From: JBCCMB01 sp039026555
GTDB lineage: Bacteria; Pseudomonadota; Alphaproteobacteria; Caulobacterales; Hyphomonadaceae
DNA length: 8,823 nucleotides
Reading direction: 5' to 3'
NCBI GenBank assembly: GCA_039026555.1
Contig: JBCCMB010000118.1
Span: 1-8,823 of the forward strand
In this document: positions 1 through 6,107 of the stretch, in pieces
How positions within the stretch are numbered: position 1 is the first letter of the stretch
Layout of the letters: the number at the start of each line of letters is the position of its first letter
Position numbers and translations under genes: made by a program
The notes under the pieces: generated by a model
The model's input: only the letters and a program-made list of their open reading frames with translations
Database searches by the model: none
Told to the model about the DNA's origin: nothing

Positions 1-34
1 CGAAGCGGAAGCTGAAGAAAAAACCGAAGGCTAG
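1..34 (+). CDS. rpsP: C-terminal tail of probable 30S ribosomal protein S16 (partial)
   Basis: Only the last ten codons are in the window, reading EAEAEEKTEG and ending in TAG at 32-34. A charged, Ala/Glu-rich tail is common at the C-terminus of alphaproteobacterial S16. The position just ahead of rimM also fits, because rpsP-rimM is the standard gene order. S16 is a small-subunit protein needed for 30S assembly. The identity is inferred from context and tail composition, since no conserved S16 core is visible. The next gene begins five bases after the stop, so they are probably co-transcribed. Confidence 0.55.
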   Translation, partial: EAEAEEKTEG

Positions 35-39
35 TCCCA

Positions 40-540
40 ATGCGGGTGCGCGACGCGACGCCAGACGATGCGGCGTGGGTCGTCGCGCTCAACGCCGCCA
101 GCGAACCGCATGTCGGCCCCATGGATCGAGCGCATTATTTGGCGCTTGCGTCCATGGCCGCCGCCGTGCGAGTGGCGGAGGCGGACGAGACGCCGCTTGG
201 CGTCGCCATCCTCTTCGCGCCGGGCGCGGCCTATGGCAGCGAAAATTATCGCTGGTTTGAGGAGAACGCTCCCCGGTCGCTCTATGTCGACCGGGTGATG
301 GTCGCGGCCGCCGCTCGTTGCCGCGGCGTCGGCAAGGCCCTGTATGAAGACGCTTTGGCCTTGGGCGAGGTGTTGGAGCTGGAGGGCGTTTCGGCCGAAG
401 TGAATGATGCGCCGCCCAATCCCGTCTCAATGGCGTTTCATGCCAGTTTCGGCTTCGAAACACTGACTGTGCGGCCCCTAAGCGACGGGAACAAGCGCGT
501 CGCGATGCTCTATCGCCCGCTTGTGTTGGAGACGGTTTGA
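40..540 (+). CDS. GNAT-family N-acetyltransferase
   Basis: This is a 166-residue protein with the layout of a single GNAT (Gcn5-related) acetyltransferase domain, which moves an acetyl group from acetyl-CoA to an amine. The acetyl-CoA-binding motif A is visible as VDRVMV followed by RCRGVGKALYED at about residues 86-106, matching the RxxGxG/A pattern. Motif B is visible as NPVSMAFHASFGF at about residues 127-139, matching the usual N..S..FH..GF. There is no signal peptide or membrane segment, so it should be cytoplasmic. The substrate cannot be read from the sequence. The gene lies between the probable rpsP and rimM and ends two bases before the rimM ATG. That suggests co-translation and possibly a ribosomal target, which is inference only. 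ATG at 40 has no clear Shine-Dalgarno sequence, so initiation may depend on coupling to the gene before it. Confidence 0.85.
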   Translation: MRVRDATPDDAAWVVALNAASEPHVGPMDRAHYLALASMAAAVRVAEADETPLGVAILFAPGAAYGSENYRWFEENAPRSLYVDRVMVAAAARCRGVGKALYEDALALGEVLELEGVSAEVNDAPPNPVSMAFHASFGFETLTVRPLSDGNKRVAMLYRPLVLETV

Positions 541-542
541 GC

Positions 543-1070
543 ATGGCCGACGAGCTGGTCGTCGTCGCGCAAATCGCGGGCGCGTTTGGTGTGAGAGGCG
601 AAGTCCGCGTGCGCTCCTTTACAGCGAACCCAGAAGATTGTTTCGCCTACGGACCCTTCCTCGATCAAAACGGTGCGCAGATCCTGACGCCGTTGAAAGC
701 GACGCCGCACAAGGATGGGTTCATCGTACGCCCGGAAGAAGATCAGCAGCGCGAAGCGTGGGAAGCGCGGAAAGGCGAATTGCTGCACGTCCGAAAGGAC
801 GCCCTGCCGGCGCCCGATGAGGATGAGTTTTACTTCAACGACCTCATCGGCTGCGAGGTGGTCCATTTAGATGGTCGCGCCCTTGGCTGCGTCAAAGCTG
901 TGCACAATTTCGGCGCGCAGGATGTGTTGGAAATCGAGAGCGAAGCGGGCGGCTACATGTTGCCTTTCACCCAGGAGGCTGTCCCAGAAGTCGACATCGC
1001 ATCGCGACGCATTATGACTGCAGTTGCTGACGATTACCTGCCGGATAGTCTGTCAAACGACGCCGAATAG
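543..1070 (+). CDS. rimM: Ribosome maturation factor RimM (16S rRNA processing protein)
   Basis: RimM binds ribosomal protein S19 in the 30S head and helps 16S rRNA processing and late 30S assembly. The 175-residue length is normal for the family. The N-terminal RimM beta-barrel is recognised by VVVAQIAGAFGVRGEVRVRS near residues 6-25. The C-terminal PRC-barrel is recognised by the segment starting DLIGCEVVHLDGRALGCV and then GAQDVLEIE, the MLPFT strand and a final DYLPD. I prefer ATG at 543, with GGAG at 528-531 upstream. An in-frame TTG at 537 would add two residues and overlap the acetyltransferase stop. In most proteobacteria trmD and rplS follow. Here the gene ends 18 bases before the stop of a gene on the opposite strand, so the operon ends or has been broken at this point. 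Confidence 0.95.
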   Translation: MADELVVVAQIAGAFGVRGEVRVRSFTANPEDCFAYGPFLDQNGAQILTPLKATPHKDGFIVRPEEDQQREAWEARKGELLHVRKDALPAPDEDEFYFNDLIGCEVVHLDGRALGCVKAVHNFGAQDVLEIESEAGGYMLPFTQEAVPEVDIASRRIMTAVADDYLPDSLSNDAE

Positions 1071-1088
1071 CGGACGATGCGGCTTAGC

Positions 1089-2732
1089 TCATCGACATGC
1101 TTCGGAGGGCTGCAAGAAGCGATAATATAAGGTCGCCGCTTCCGATTCAGACAAAAGATAAGTCCGCCGCAAAGCCCCGCCCGGCGCGCGGTCAAACACG
1201 CGCACTTCCAGCGTGGCGTTGAGATAATCTATCAATTCATCCGGCATGGACGGCGTATCGCGCCACACGGCGAGGCAAGCCCGCACGGTCTCGCCCGCGT
1301 CCGGGAACATGTCGATAGGGTAGGCCGCGTCCAACACGCGTGCTTGTGGCATTGAACGCCGCAAATTGCCGCTCAATAAGGGATCAGCGGCGACTAATGT
1401 GCCGGAGCGAAAGCCGGACGCCGTAAGCGCATCCGCCCATTCGCTCGTCGGCAGATAGGCGTCGCACTGCTCGGTGTGACAGCCGGGCTCGGGCCCTTGC
1501 CGCCAGGCCAGCGCGCGTGCGGCCGAGCTGACAATCATTGCGGCGATCACAATCATCAAAAACGACCGCATCGCGATAGGGAAGGGGCTGGCGCGGCGCA
1601 CATGCTGGAACATCCAGAATGGCAGCGGCAAAAACGCCGCCATCAGCGCTTCGCCGGGCAGGGGCGTCAAACGCGCCAAAATGAGGACCACTGAAATCAA
1701 CAATCCGACGCCTGTGGCGCGCGCCGCGAGGCTGCGCCATGCGCGATGCGTGGCGTTTTCTTTGAGCCACCGGTGCGGGAAGAAGGGGTAGATGAAGGGG
1801 AACCAAAGCGGCCAGAAGACCAGCATCCAAATGATCAGCAAGGGCAGAAGAATGAGCGCGAGATTGCCTAATACAAGCCTTGCTGCGCCTTGTACGAACG
1901 ATTGGATCGTATCGCCGATCGCATGCCAAGGCGTCGGCGTAAACGCATTCAAAAGACCGCCGAGCACATCCTGCGAAGACAGCCAATATCCCAGCGGCGC
2001 CAATAATAGAAGGCCGATAAAGCTCGCATAGGCGATGCGCGACAGCGCCAGCGCCGGGCGCATCGCGTGGATCGACCGGCCAGCGACAAAGAGCGCGATC
2101 ACCAAAACCGGGTGCCAATAGCTCGCCAATCCGCCTATGCCCGCCGCTGCTCCGAAATAGGCCCAGTCGCGCGTTTTTCCAAGCGCGGCGGCGGCGACGA
2201 ACGCGTGCAGCGTCATAGACAGGAGCGCAAAGGAAAACACTGGCGCAATGACATCGCCATGCATCAACCAGCCGGCGTGCAGCGTCAGCGTCCAAGCGCC
2301 TGTCGCCGCTGCGGCGAGATCTTCGCGCGTATCAGGTTCGTTGGGATTGGCGGACGGGCTGGTGAAAATAATCCGAGCGGCGAAATAAAACGCCGCCGCG
2401 CCGATCGCCATCATCCCATATTTGACCCCGAAGAATACTGGTTTTGACAGGCCTGAGGCGGCGTCCGTTAAGGCGTAGGTCCAGGAAGCGAGCGGTGGGC
2501 GTCCGATATGATACCCAAGTTCGATCGACTGGGCGGCTAACAAATGTTCCGCCGCTTCGTCCATAAACACCGGCGAGCCCAGCAACCGCATGGCCCATTG
2601 CAGGGCGCAATAGACGAAAATGACCCCTAGAATGAGGCTGGACTTGGGTCGCAATCCGCCATCGGGCGGTATTTGATCCGTTTCCGATTGCGCTTGCTCT
2701 TCGAAAACGGCGGGGAGATTCGGGTCGGTCAA
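1089..2732 (-). CDS. ArnT/PMT-like integral-membrane glycosyltransferase (GT39/GT83 type)
   Basis: This 547-residue polytopic membrane protein has a hydrophilic N-terminus of about 30 residues, then many hydrophobic helices, then a soluble C-terminal part of about 130 residues, probably periplasmic. The first loop carries the family signature: FMDEA with the acidic pair D58-E59, then GYHIGRPPLASW at about residues 73-84. That matches the catalytic acid and the GYxxxPPL..W motif of polyprenyl-phosphate-sugar transferases (PMT_2 / ArnT / RgtA group). Such enzymes take a sugar from an undecaprenyl- or dolichyl-type phosphate and add it to lipid A, a glycan or a protein outside the cytoplasmic membrane. 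The acceptor cannot be determined here. The start is TTG at 2732, one base after the upstream gene's TAA, so translational coupling is likely. The next in-frame Met, at residue 48, would remove the start of the first helix. Confidence 0.85.
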   Translation of the reverse strand: MTDPNLPAVFEEQAQSETDQIPPDGGLRPKSSLILGVIFVYCALQWAMRLLGSPVFMDEAAEHLLAAQSIELGYHIGRPPLASWTYALTDAASGLSKPVFFGVKYGMMAIGAAAFYFAARIIFTSPSANPNEPDTREDLAAAATGAWTLTLHAGWLMHGDVIAPVFSFALLSMTLHAFVAAAALGKTRDWAYFGAAAGIGGLASYWHPVLVIALFVAGRSIHAMRPALALSRIAYASFIGLLLLAPLGYWLSSQDVLGGLLNAFTPTPWHAIGDTIQSFVQGAARLVLGNLALILLPLLIIWMLVFWPLWFPFIYPFFPHRWLKENATHRAWRSLAARATGVGLLISVVLILARLTPLPGEALMAAFLPLPFWMFQHVRRASPFPIAMRSFLMIVIAAMIVSSAARALAWRQGPEPGCHTEQCDAYLPTSEWADALTASGFRSGTLVAADPLLSGNLRRSMPQARVLDAAYPIDMFPDAGETVRACLAVWRDTPSMPDELIDYLNATLEVRVFDRAPGGALRRTYLLSESEAATLYYRFLQPSEACR

Positions 2733-2733
2733 T

Positions 2734-3498
2734 TTAGCCGTCCGCGCGCGGATCGTTCCACTCGGCCGCCACCCCGTATCCGCCCCGGCGCACCAGCCAC
2801 ATCACTCCGAATAAGTCCACAATTCCCGCGCCGAAGCGACCGAGAAATCCATATTTTGAGGCGCCATGCCAACGTTTTCTGTCAGCAACTGGCTCTTCAC
2901 GAACATTCCAGCCGGCGCGTTTCACCAAAGCCGGCAAAAATCTGTGCATCGACGCGAAGAATGGCAGATCGCGGAAGGCGGCCGTGCGGATCAGCTTGAA
3001 GCCGCACCCTGTATCGGTGACGTCGTCCTTCAAACAAAACCGACGAACGCCGTTGGCGATGCGCGATTGCAGCCATTTGAAGCCGCTATCATTCCGGCTC
3101 GTGCGTCGCCCGGCGATAAGACCAAGCGCGGGATCTTCGCCGGGCGCAATGATGGTATCCCACAAACGTCGACAATCGGCGGGATCGTTTTGGCCGTCGC
3201 CGTCCAGCAATTGCACCCATTCGCCGCGCACCGATTTGAGGCCCGTGATCAGAGCCGCCGACTTGCCGCAGCGATTGATATGCGTGAACACGCGGGTAGT
3301 ATCGGGCCAGCGCGCAACGGCCTCAGCCAACTCCGTGGGCGTCGCGTCGTCTGAGGCGTCGTCAACGCAGATCACCTCAAACGCCAGCCCGTCGAGCGCG
3401 TCATGCACTTCTTCCATCAGCGGCGCGATGTTGCCGGCTTCATTATAGAAGGGGATAAGTACGGACAAAGCCGGGCTTAGCGGCGTCAATGGGGGCAT
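2734..3498 (-). CDS. DPM1-like family-2 glycosyltransferase (polyprenyl-phosphate sugar synthase type)
   Basis: This 254-residue protein is a GT-A fold family-2 glycosyltransferase. The first strand, LSVLIPFYNEAGNI, is at residues 11-24, VDDASDD is at about 45-51, and the metal-binding DxD lies in LLDGDGQNDP at about 97-106. The DPM1/ArnC/GtrB-type downstream motifs DTGCGFKLIR (162-171), HRFLPAL (185-191) and HGASKYG (211-217) are all present. Family members move a sugar from a nucleotide donor to polyprenyl phosphate on the cytoplasmic side of the membrane. The C-terminus ends soon after one weakly hydrophobic stretch, without the two transmembrane helices seen in GtrB or ArnC, so it resembles short soluble or peripheral members. 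The membrane glycosyltransferase that follows is its natural partner. ATG at 3498 has AAGG directly in front, which is closer than usual. A sequence reading GATAAT on the minus strand at 3528-3533 could be a -10 element, but no good -35 is seen. Confidence 0.88.
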   Translation of the reverse strand: MPPLTPLSPALSVLIPFYNEAGNIAPLMEEVHDALDGLAFEVICVDDASDDATPTELAEAVARWPDTTRVFTHINRCGKSAALITGLKSVRGEWVQLLDGDGQNDPADCRRLWDTIIAPGEDPALGLIAGRRTSRNDSGFKWLQSRIANGVRRFCLKDDVTDTGCGFKLIRTAAFRDLPFFASMHRFLPALVKRAGWNVREEPVADRKRWHGASKYGFLGRFGAGIVDLFGVMWLVRRGGYGVAAEWNDPRADG

Positions 3499-3544
3499 CC
3501 TTGGGAAGCGGCGTTTTTCGTCCGCAAATTATCAATGATGCGGA

Positions 3545-3871
3545 ATGACGGATCTCTACCATATATGGTGCGACCTGAAAGACAGTCGCGAGGACAAAGC
3601 GTTCGCAAATGCAGTCGCGACCTATATAAACCATTACAAATTAGAAGGGTTGATCGCTGATTGGCGAATGACGCGCCGCTAGCTTGGGCTGTCGCCCGAC
3701 GGGTTCGGCGAGTTCCATATTATTGTGGAGACTGAAAATCTGGCGCAGCTTGATGCGGCCCTCCAAATTGCAGCGCACCGCACTGGCGAAGTAGCGCGCT
3801 TGTACGCAGATGTTTACGCACGCGCCGCAAAAGTTTGTTTCGCCCTCTATCGCGATTGGCCCGACGCTTGA
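3545..3871 (+). pseudogene. Amber-interrupted small conserved gene, DUF6614-like
   Basis: An ATG at 3545 opens a frame of 45 codons (starting MTDLYHIWCDLKDSREDKAF), then meets TAG at 3680-3682. It then continues in the same frame for 62 more codons to TGA at 3869-3871. Both halves look coding. The second half begins LGLSPDGFGEFHIIVE, then LAQLDAALQIAAHRTGEVARL, and ends VCFALYRDWPDA. Joined, the product would be 108 residues, and from memory it resembles the small alphaproteobacterial DUF6614 family. Those proteins have an N-terminal YH..C/F.LKD strand, a central RR(K)L.L segment, and a FALYR(D)FPDP-like end. The TAG follows MTRR where family members usually have Lys, so a single AAG-to-TAG change explains it. 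No frameshift is needed. It could be a recent pseudogene, a sequencing error or a read-through codon. Family function is unknown. It diverges from the DPM1-like gene across a 46-base gap. The coding nature is well supported, while the family name is less certain. Confidence 0.72.
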
Positions 3872-3892
3872 CGGCCTCCACCCAGCAGTAAA

Positions 3893-3911
3893 GCGCACAT
3901 TGATTGTGCGT
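3893..3911. repeat. Inverted repeat GCGCACA-TTGAT-TGTGCGT
   Basis: Arms of seven bases flank a five-base centre, with six Watson-Crick pairs plus an outer G-T pair if folded as RNA. It lies 21 bases after the stop of the interrupted small gene and about 285 bases before the porin start. There is no following run of T, so it is not a classic intrinsic terminator. It could be an operator dyad for a regulator, or a hairpin that protects or ends the small gene's transcript. Confidence 0.45.
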
Positions 3912-4046
3912 TGCAGCGTCGAGACCGCCGCAAGAATGCGCGGCGCCGTGCGACGTCGCCTAGCATTGTGCTGCGGCTTTGACCGACAACACCATGCATG
4001 CATTCTGAATGCTGCCGATGTCCGCGGATGGGGATTGGCGCACTAC

Positions 4047-4060
4047 GCCCGAAGACGGGC
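4047..4060. repeat. Hairpin GCCCG-AAGA-CGGGC in the porin leader
   Basis: A perfect five-base-pair GC-rich stem closes a four-base AAGA loop. Outer pairing of GCAC (4040-4043) with GTGC (4066-4069) across an internal loop could extend it. It lies about 135 bases upstream of the porin start. No T-tract follows, so it is not an obvious terminator. Its role is unknown. Confidence 0.35.
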
Positions 4061-4089
4061 TCCGCGTGCAGCGATGCAAACCGCTAGCG

Positions 4090-4104
4090 TTCAACCGCGT
4101 TGAA
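4090..4104. repeat. Hairpin TTCAAC-CGC-GTTGAA in the porin leader
   Basis: A perfect six-base-pair stem closes a three-base loop. It lies 29 bases after the preceding GC-rich hairpin and about 90 bases before the porin start. As DNA it is also a dyad that could be read by a dimeric regulator. I cannot tell which, if either, is functional. Confidence 0.35.
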
Positions 4105-4196
4105 GACGGCGGCCACACCAATTTCTTAATCACACACGCCGAAATATTCGGGGGATGTCCGACAGTTTTCGGCCGTTCGCGCATCAGGGGTTTATG

Positions 4197-5438
4197 ATGA
4201 CCAAGACGACACTTGCATTGGCGATGCTCGCCTGCTCCACCACAGCTTTAATGGCGGGCGCACCCGCTATTGCGGAAGAAGGTCCTTTAACGAAGGCGAT
4301 CTCCGAAAGCAAACCAATCTTCAATTTCCGGCTTCGCTATGAAGGCGTTGAACAAGACAGCCAGCCGGAAGACGCCGAGGCTTTAACCTATCGTATTCGC
4401 GCCGGCGTTGAGACGGGGAAGGCGTACGATACGTCTTTCTTAGTTGAGTTCGATCATATTGATAATTTCGTGGACGATTACTCCAATCCGGTCGATCCGT
4501 TGCCCGGCTTTCCGGTAGTTGCAGATCCTCAAACGACTGAGCTCAATCGTCTGCAATTGACGAATACGAGCCTGCCGGACACCACCACGACACTTGGCCG
4601 CCAGCGTATCATTCTTGACGATTCGCGTTTCGTCGGGAATGTCGGCTGGCGTCAGAACGAGCAGACCTTCGACGCCATTCGCGCCGTCAACAAATCGATC
4701 GGCAATCTGACGATCGACGCGACTTATCTGAACCAGGTGAACCGCATATTCGGTCCCGACGCACCTGAAACTGGTGGGCTCGCCGGGCGTTTCACGGGCG
4801 ACAGCTATCTCTTGAATGTCGGCTATCAAACGCCGTTCGGGAAGCTCACCGGCTTCGGGTATTGGGTGGATGTGGACGAGTTGGGCGCCACTGCGAATTC
4901 CTCCCAAACTTTAGGTTTCCGTTTCGCCGGCGCGACGGATATCGGCCCTGGCAAGGCGGACTACGCCGTATCTTACGCACAGCAATCGGATTGGGCGTCC
5001 AGCGCGGTCGATTACGACACGGAATACTATTTGGTTTCCGGCGGATACACGGTGTCCGGCTTTAAATTTGGGCTGGCCTACGAGGTTTTGGGATCCGACT
5101 CCGGTTTCGGTTTCAGAACGCCGCTCGCCACCTTGCATAAATTCCAAGGCTGGGCTGACAATTTCTTGGTCACGCCGGGGACTGGGGTGGAAGATCTTTA
5201 TGCAACGGCGGGGTATACCGTAGGGGATGTCGGCCCGTTAAAGGGGCTGCGCTTCCTCGCGGTGTATCATGATTTCAGCGCTGAAAGTACATCGGCGGAT
5301 TACGGGACTGAAATCGACCTACTTGCGGCGGCCAAATGGAAAAAACTGGGATTCACTTTGAAGTACGCGGACTACTCGTCTGATGGCTTCGCAACCGACA
5401 CTAAAAAGCTCTGGTTCCAAGTCGATTACGCCTTCTAA
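4197..5438 (+). CDS. Outer-membrane porin, alginate-export-like beta-barrel
   Basis: This 413-residue precursor starts with a clear Sec signal peptide: MTKTT, then a hydrophobic core, then AIA with cleavage expected after residue 26, just before EEGPL. The mature part alternates polar and aromatic residues as in beta-barrel strands (FNFRLRYEGVEQ, LTYRIRAGVETG, FLVEFDHIDNF, TTLGRQRIILDD). It ends in LWFQVDYAF, with the terminal Phe used for outer-membrane insertion by the BAM complex. It most resembles the alginate-export family (PF13372-like) porins of alphaproteobacteria. The solute is unknown. Its position 31 bases ahead of nasT suggests a nitrate/nitrite-related role, but this is inference. 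ATG at 4197 is chosen because AGGGG (4186-4190) sits six bases upstream. ATG at 4194 would differ by one residue. The longer frame from 4155 would bury the signal peptide behind 14 residues. Confidence 0.85.
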   Translation: MTKTTLALAMLACSTTALMAGAPAIAEEGPLTKAISESKPIFNFRLRYEGVEQDSQPEDAEALTYRIRAGVETGKAYDTSFLVEFDHIDNFVDDYSNPVDPLPGFPVVADPQTTELNRLQLTNTSLPDTTTTLGRQRIILDDSRFVGNVGWRQNEQTFDAIRAVNKSIGNLTIDATYLNQVNRIFGPDAPETGGLAGRFTGDSYLLNVGYQTPFGKLTGFGYWVDVDELGATANSSQTLGFRFAGATDIGPGKADYAVSYAQQSDWASSAVDYDTEYYLVSGGYTVSGFKFGLAYEVLGSDSGFGFRTPLATLHKFQGWADNFLVTPGTGVEDLYATAGYTVGDVGPLKGLRFLAVYHDFSAESTSADYGTEIDLLAAAKWKKLGFTLKYADYSSDGFATDTKKLWFQVDYAF

Positions 5439-5469
5439 CAAGGCGCAGACGGAATCCTCTGAAGATGCT

Positions 5470-6081
5470 GTGACAGGCGGCGGGGTCGAGTTTGACCCGT
5501 CGCCTCTCATGGTTTTGCTGATCGATAGCGACCCTGATCGGATCAAAATCGTTGAAGAGGGTTTGGCGAAGAACGCCGTCGTGAAACATGCGGCGTCAGT
5601 ACATGGCCGCGCCTTAATCGATCTTATCGGCGAATTGCAGCCGGACGTTCTCATCATCGATTGCGAATCGCCGGATCGCGACACGATTGAAGGTTTGCGC
5701 ACGGTCGCGCAAACGCATCCAAAGCCCATCGTCATGTTCGTCGAAGACGGAGATGGATCCCTCGCGCGCCAAGCCGTGCGCGCCGGCGTCAGCGCCTATA
5801 TTGTCGATGGATTGACGCCCGCGCGCGTCCAGCCCGTCATCGACGTCGCGATCGAGCGATTCCAGCTGGTGAACGAGCTTCGGACCGAACTCAAAAAGTC
5901 CAAGGAGGATCTGGCCGCGCGCAAAGTGATTGAACGGGCGAAAGGGCTTTTGATGGAAAAACGTGAACTGTCTGAGCAGGCCGCGTTTGAGGCGATGCGG
6001 TCGATGGCGATGAAGCAGGGCAAGCCGCTAAAAGAAGTCGCTGAGAACATCATACAAATCTCCAGCTTGCTGGGCGATTAG
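5470..6081 (+). CDS. nasT: NasT, ANTAR-domain transcription antiterminator of nitrate assimilation
   Basis: NasT is an RNA-binding regulator with a receiver domain and a C-terminal ANTAR domain. When released by NasS it binds a two-hairpin element in the leader of the nas operon and prevents termination. The receiver begins MVLLIDSDPDR with the acidic pocket D19/D21. The acceptor-position Asp is D64 in LIIDCESPDRDTIEGLR, a NasT-typical stretch. The usual receiver Lys is absent: the matching region reads SAYIVDGL, as I recall for other NasT proteins, which fits phosphorylation-independent control. The ANTAR domain is at about residues 145-198 with ERAKGLLMEKRELSEQAAF and GKPLKEVAENII. The start is unsure. 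GTG at 5470 (203 aa) has GAAG five bases upstream and gives a short lead into the first strand. ATG at 5509 (190 aa) has no ribosome-binding site and starts inside that strand. nasS follows after about 26 bases. Confidence 0.93.
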   Translation: MTGGGVEFDPSPLMVLLIDSDPDRIKIVEEGLAKNAVVKHAASVHGRALIDLIGELQPDVLIIDCESPDRDTIEGLRTVAQTHPKPIVMFVEDGDGSLARQAVRAGVSAYIVDGLTPARVQPVIDVAIERFQLVNELRTELKKSKEDLAARKVIERAKGLLMEKRELSEQAAFEAMRSMAMKQGKPLKEVAENIIQISSLLGD

Positions 6082-6107
6082 CGCGGGCGTGAGGACGGGA
6101 TTTGCGG

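Larger units (their letters stand above)
3872..4196. other. Non-coding stretch upstream of the porin gene, rich in inverted repeats
   Basis: I find no convincing gene in these 325 bases. The open frames that cross it have no recognisable motifs and look incidental. The stretch carries at least three inverted repeats (3893-3911, 4047-4060 and 4090-4104) and a weak one with GCATT/AATGC arms around 4010-4022. It must hold the porin promoter and leader. No strong -35/-10 pair and no GG-N10-GC sigma-54 site was found by eye. AGGGG at 4186-4190 is the likely porin ribosome-binding site. Confidence 0.5.

Noticed and set aside
89..544. 151-codon minus-strand frame under the acetyltransferase
   Set aside because: It is very Arg/Pro-rich, as expected for the antisense shadow of a G+C-rich gene. 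The plus strand has clear GNAT motifs.
3893..3911. Rho-independent terminator of the small interrupted gene
   Set aside because: The stem is plausible, but it is followed by TGCAGCG with no run of T.
3641..4003. 120-codon open frame on the minus strand
   Set aside because: It is antisense to the interrupted DUF6614-like frame and has no recognisable motif. The plus-strand reading is far more protein-like.
3872..4196. Canonical ANTAR two-hexaloop antiterminator target upstream of the porin
   Set aside because: The hairpins seen have loops of 5, 4 and 3 bases and no pair with the A1/G4 hexaloop pattern. No terminator with a T-tract follows. The expected NasT target is the leader of the nasA operon, beyond the right edge.
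4155..4196. Porin start at ATG 4155
   Set aside because: It would place 14 polar residues ahead of a normal signal peptide. The AGGGG ribosome-binding site points to 4194 or 4197.
3810..4197. Plus-strand open frames of 97 and 62 codons (3810-4103 and 4009-4197)
   Set aside because: They have unusual Cys/Arg/His-rich composition, no motif and no ribosome-binding site. The first overlaps the better-supported frame ending at 3871.
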